Below, one piece after another: positions 61,498 through 64,000 of a stretch of 64,000 nt of DNA. Made by a program: the position numbers and the translations under genes. Under the pieces are notes generated by a model that was not told the origin of the DNA, did no database searches, and saw only the letters and a list, made by a program, of their open reading frames with translations. Where the stretch lies: the NCBI GenBank assembly GCA_025618425.1, contig CM046847.1:8728033-8792032 (forward strand). The letters are read 5' to 3'. Origin of the DNA: Heliocidaris tuberculata (Eukaryota > Echinodermata > Echinoidea > Camarodonta > Echinometridae). The first letter of the stretch is position 1. Every line of letters begins with the position of its first letter.

Positions 61498-61611
61498 AGT
61501 TTTTGCAAACCCTGCAGTTATTTCCACAAAAAGGAAGTCAGTAAGGAGGAACAATGAATTTAGCTACGCAAATTATTTCTCTTATTCAATTCAATTGATT
61601 TCTCACATTAT

Positions 61612-64000
61612 GTAAATTTACCCACGAGAGTTGCCGATGCTATAGTATTAGAACAAATATCTCACACATAATATATATATATATAGAAAGAAAACTGCTA
61701 AAAGCGTTTGTAATGCATTGTGGCCAATTTTATTTTTCTACTCAAATTTTCGGCGTCCCTGGCGTCTTCTTCAGGAGAACAATAAATGATATAATATATA
61801 TAAACAATATATATATATATATATATTGTATTAATTATATACCAAAGAAAATGTATTCATTAATATGAAAACGAGGACAAAATTGTGCATGAATATAATT
61901 TTTCCTCATTTTCCCCCTGAAAGCTGGGGGATGATTGTACACACCACCCCCCCCCCCCGCGCTATCTACGCCCCTGTACCCTAAAATGAAATGATGAAGG
62001 AATGTTCTTATGACCTAACATTACATTCGTTGAATATTTAGCTTAACACGAAGAAGTGGCACGTACTCATGCAATCAACTTTTATGGAACAAATTGCCTT
62101 GAAATAAAATAAAAATTTCTCCAAATGAAAGCAAACACTTTGATTTTGTTTGTTTATCACTGTATTCATCCGAGCAAAAACATATCACTTTGCTATTCTT
62201 TTCTTGCCTCTCTCATTTAGTGCTTTATGTTTGCCTATGATTATCGTAAACTTGATCAAACGGAAATAGATTCAAAATTGTTTGATCGTGTTCAGAAAAC
62301 AAAGAATGATATAAGTGAACACTGAAACCCCTTTCTCAGTCATGAACTGCAGCTTCAAAATCTGACCGTCGAGCAAATTAAACGATGGTCAGTGTATTGC
62401 GACCACGTCATGAACAGTCAATAAGTTCACGCAAGATTGCTTTCTAAATATTTAGAAATGGTTTGTCAAGATTCAACAAGTGTTAAATGCGCCTGATATT
62501 AGACTGCGTCTATGCGACGTTTTTATTTTTCATGATTCAAACAGGGAACTCAAAGTAACTCCGTGCTTTCTAACTAAATCAGAAAAGTAGTCTGTAAGGA
62601 CAGGAAAAATCTTTAGGCTTGATTTAATCAGAAAAGGGTTGGGTTTTTTCATTTAGTAGTGTCTAACCGGTACACATTTCTTTTTACTTTAGGAACACAA
62701 TACACAAAATCTACAGAAAACATAATCTTATGAGGTAAATTCGTGTAAACGAATTCCTCTATGATTGGAAATGCTCCGCAGATTGTAAGGAATCAAACTC
62801 TTACAGCAAACAAGGGACCATCAAACAAGACACACGTTTCAAGACGAAGATTTCTTTGTTCTTAACTCGAATTAAAAAGACCTCTTGGTTTAGAGGTTTA
62901 GGGGTTTCGGCCCATTGACCCTTTCCACGTATCAGAGGGGACTAGGTCTCATTCTAGACCGAGAAGTCTGCTTAACGCACCGAGCCGGATTGTCCAGAAG
63001 ATACGACCAACAAAAAAACAACAACAACATCAAGTGGAAGGACCGTCTTTGATGACCGGACCTGCGAACTCCTCGGCAAAAGTAAAATTGAAAACAAAAT
63101 TGATAAAAAGAAGTACAGAAACCCGCGCGTATATAGATGACGTCAATATTCGTAACCGAATCGTACGCCAAAAATCCGAAACAACATCAACAACAACAAC
63201 CTCTTGGTTTAAAAAAAAAATCCATAAATTCTCACTTAGTCAGGTTAAAGGAACCATGCTAAATAAAACTTGATATGGACACGACCTGGGATGAGCAGGG
63301 TGAATGACTTTCTGGGACCTCGATTAGACGCGATTCCAGTTGTTGAATGAAAAGCGTGTCAAATCTTAAAATTCGTTTTTATCGCGGACTTAATTTCCCC
63401 TCACTTAAACCGAGCTGAAAATTATTCTGTATGGGGCAAGGCATATTCTCGCCTTTCAAGTCAAGAAAGGGATTTTATTCCGCTCAAGCCTTTTGTGCGG
63501 TACTCCATTACATCATGAGGTCATTGTACTTTATTAAGGTCCACTCACAATTTTTAGATAACGAGTAAGATACGAGTTTCATAATTTAAGTCTAAATTGT
63601 ACACTTAACACGGTGGAATGCTTAATATTATTTTTTTTATTTTTTTTTTTTTTACAATCCGTGTCGATTTTTATGAATGTTGTTACCAAAATTAAAGTTA
63701 GAATAGATTTTTACAAACATATCTATGCATAAATAACAATACAGTCATATTCCGCACACTGACGTTTTTACACTTTGCCATCCGTGAAATATTTAAACAA
63801 AACACAATGGTGTTCCTATCAGACACAGGAAACAATTATTTTCTGGGACAGGACTGTTACAAATCAATTCATGTTGGCGTTTAGTCACGGTTAGAAACAT
63901 GTGGACGTTGAAAACACCGAGTTTAATTCAATTCAGAAGCCCATTTGTTGTAGGAAGGAGGCAGGTGTTAACTACGAATGAAAAAGGAAGAAAAATCAAT
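61612..64000. other. Upstream region, no gene seen
   Basis: Begins with sequence shared with other tRNA-element flanks (CCACGAGAGTTGCC). Near 61740-61775 it has TTCGGCGTCCCTGGCGTCTT, which resembles retroelement ends. A C-run near 61947 adjoins a CAGGGGCGTAGATAGCG word (minus strand). The frames at 62932-63171 and 63034-63273 overlap on opposite strands and are not recognised. Confidence 0.45.

Larger units (their letters stand above)
61188..61611. mobile_element. Perfect 203-bp palindrome of tRNA-bearing elements
   Basis: The left arm 61188-61390 and right arm 61409-61611 are exact reverse complements around an 18-bp spacer (61391-61408). Each arm contains GAGAAATCAATTGAATTGAA at its outer end, a leader ending GGGTTTGCAAAAACT and one tRNA-like sequence, so the two face each other head to head. 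The layout matches the tRNA-bearing elements at 47863 and 49441. The lack of any mismatch indicates a very recent duplication, ongoing gene conversion between the arms, or an assembly artefact. Confidence 0.9.

Noticed and set aside
62932..63273. Two 79-residue frames on opposite strands
   Set aside because: They overlap each other and have no domain. Nearby CAACAACAAC tracts suggest repeat DNA.

Overview
The window is AT-rich metazoan DNA full of short transposons and simple repeats. The sequence points to a sea urchin (Echinoidea). The minus strand carries an oxytocin/vasopressin-type precursor whose hormone reads CFISNCPKG followed by the amidation and cleavage site GKR. That nonapeptide is echinotocin, known from sea urchins. 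I cannot resolve the species. Long poly(C)/poly(G) runs, (TA)n tracts and many inverted-repeat elements dominate the non-coding DNA.

The only convincing protein-coding gene is this echinotocin-neurophysin gene, read right to left. Exon A (53600-53772) holds the start codon, signal peptide and hormone. Exon B (23585-23792) holds the neurophysin core. Exon C (20278-20429) holds the last two neurophysin cysteines and a leucine-rich tail with an N-glycosylation sequon, similar in layout to copeptin. The splice phases (0, then 1) join without a break. All 14 neurophysin cysteines are present, and the predicted precursor is 165 residues. Intron 1 is about 29.8 kb and intron 2 about 3.2 kb. A strong splice acceptor just before the start-codon exon suggests a further non-coding 5' exon beyond 53773, which I could not locate.

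The rest is a transposon landscape. Left of the gene (1-20277) lie a diverged 0.7-kb fold-back, two G-rich repeat copies, small hairpin MITEs carrying CCAAT motifs, a nested palindromic complex at 6866-8139 built on an ATTCGG-saturated element, a CACAGTGTG-rich element, and a very large (TAG)n/(TAC)n tract. Intron 1 holds most of the notable elements: a TCGG-rich TIR element 60 bp from exon B, a 2.1-kb composite inverted repeat (41235-43369) enclosing an exact 124-bp copy of sequence found 4.4 kb away, a MITE flanked by an 8-bp target duplication (39642-39911), a MITE family carrying a CRE (TGACGTCA), tRNA-Glu-like sequences inside inverted-repeat elements, and the 3' end of a CR1/L2-like LINE. 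Right of the gene (53773-64000) are another CRE-bearing MITE with TTA target duplications and a perfect 203-bp palindrome with a tRNA-like sequence in each arm.

No rRNA, CRISPR, operon or second host gene was recognised. Most long open frames are translations of microsatellites or chance frames.
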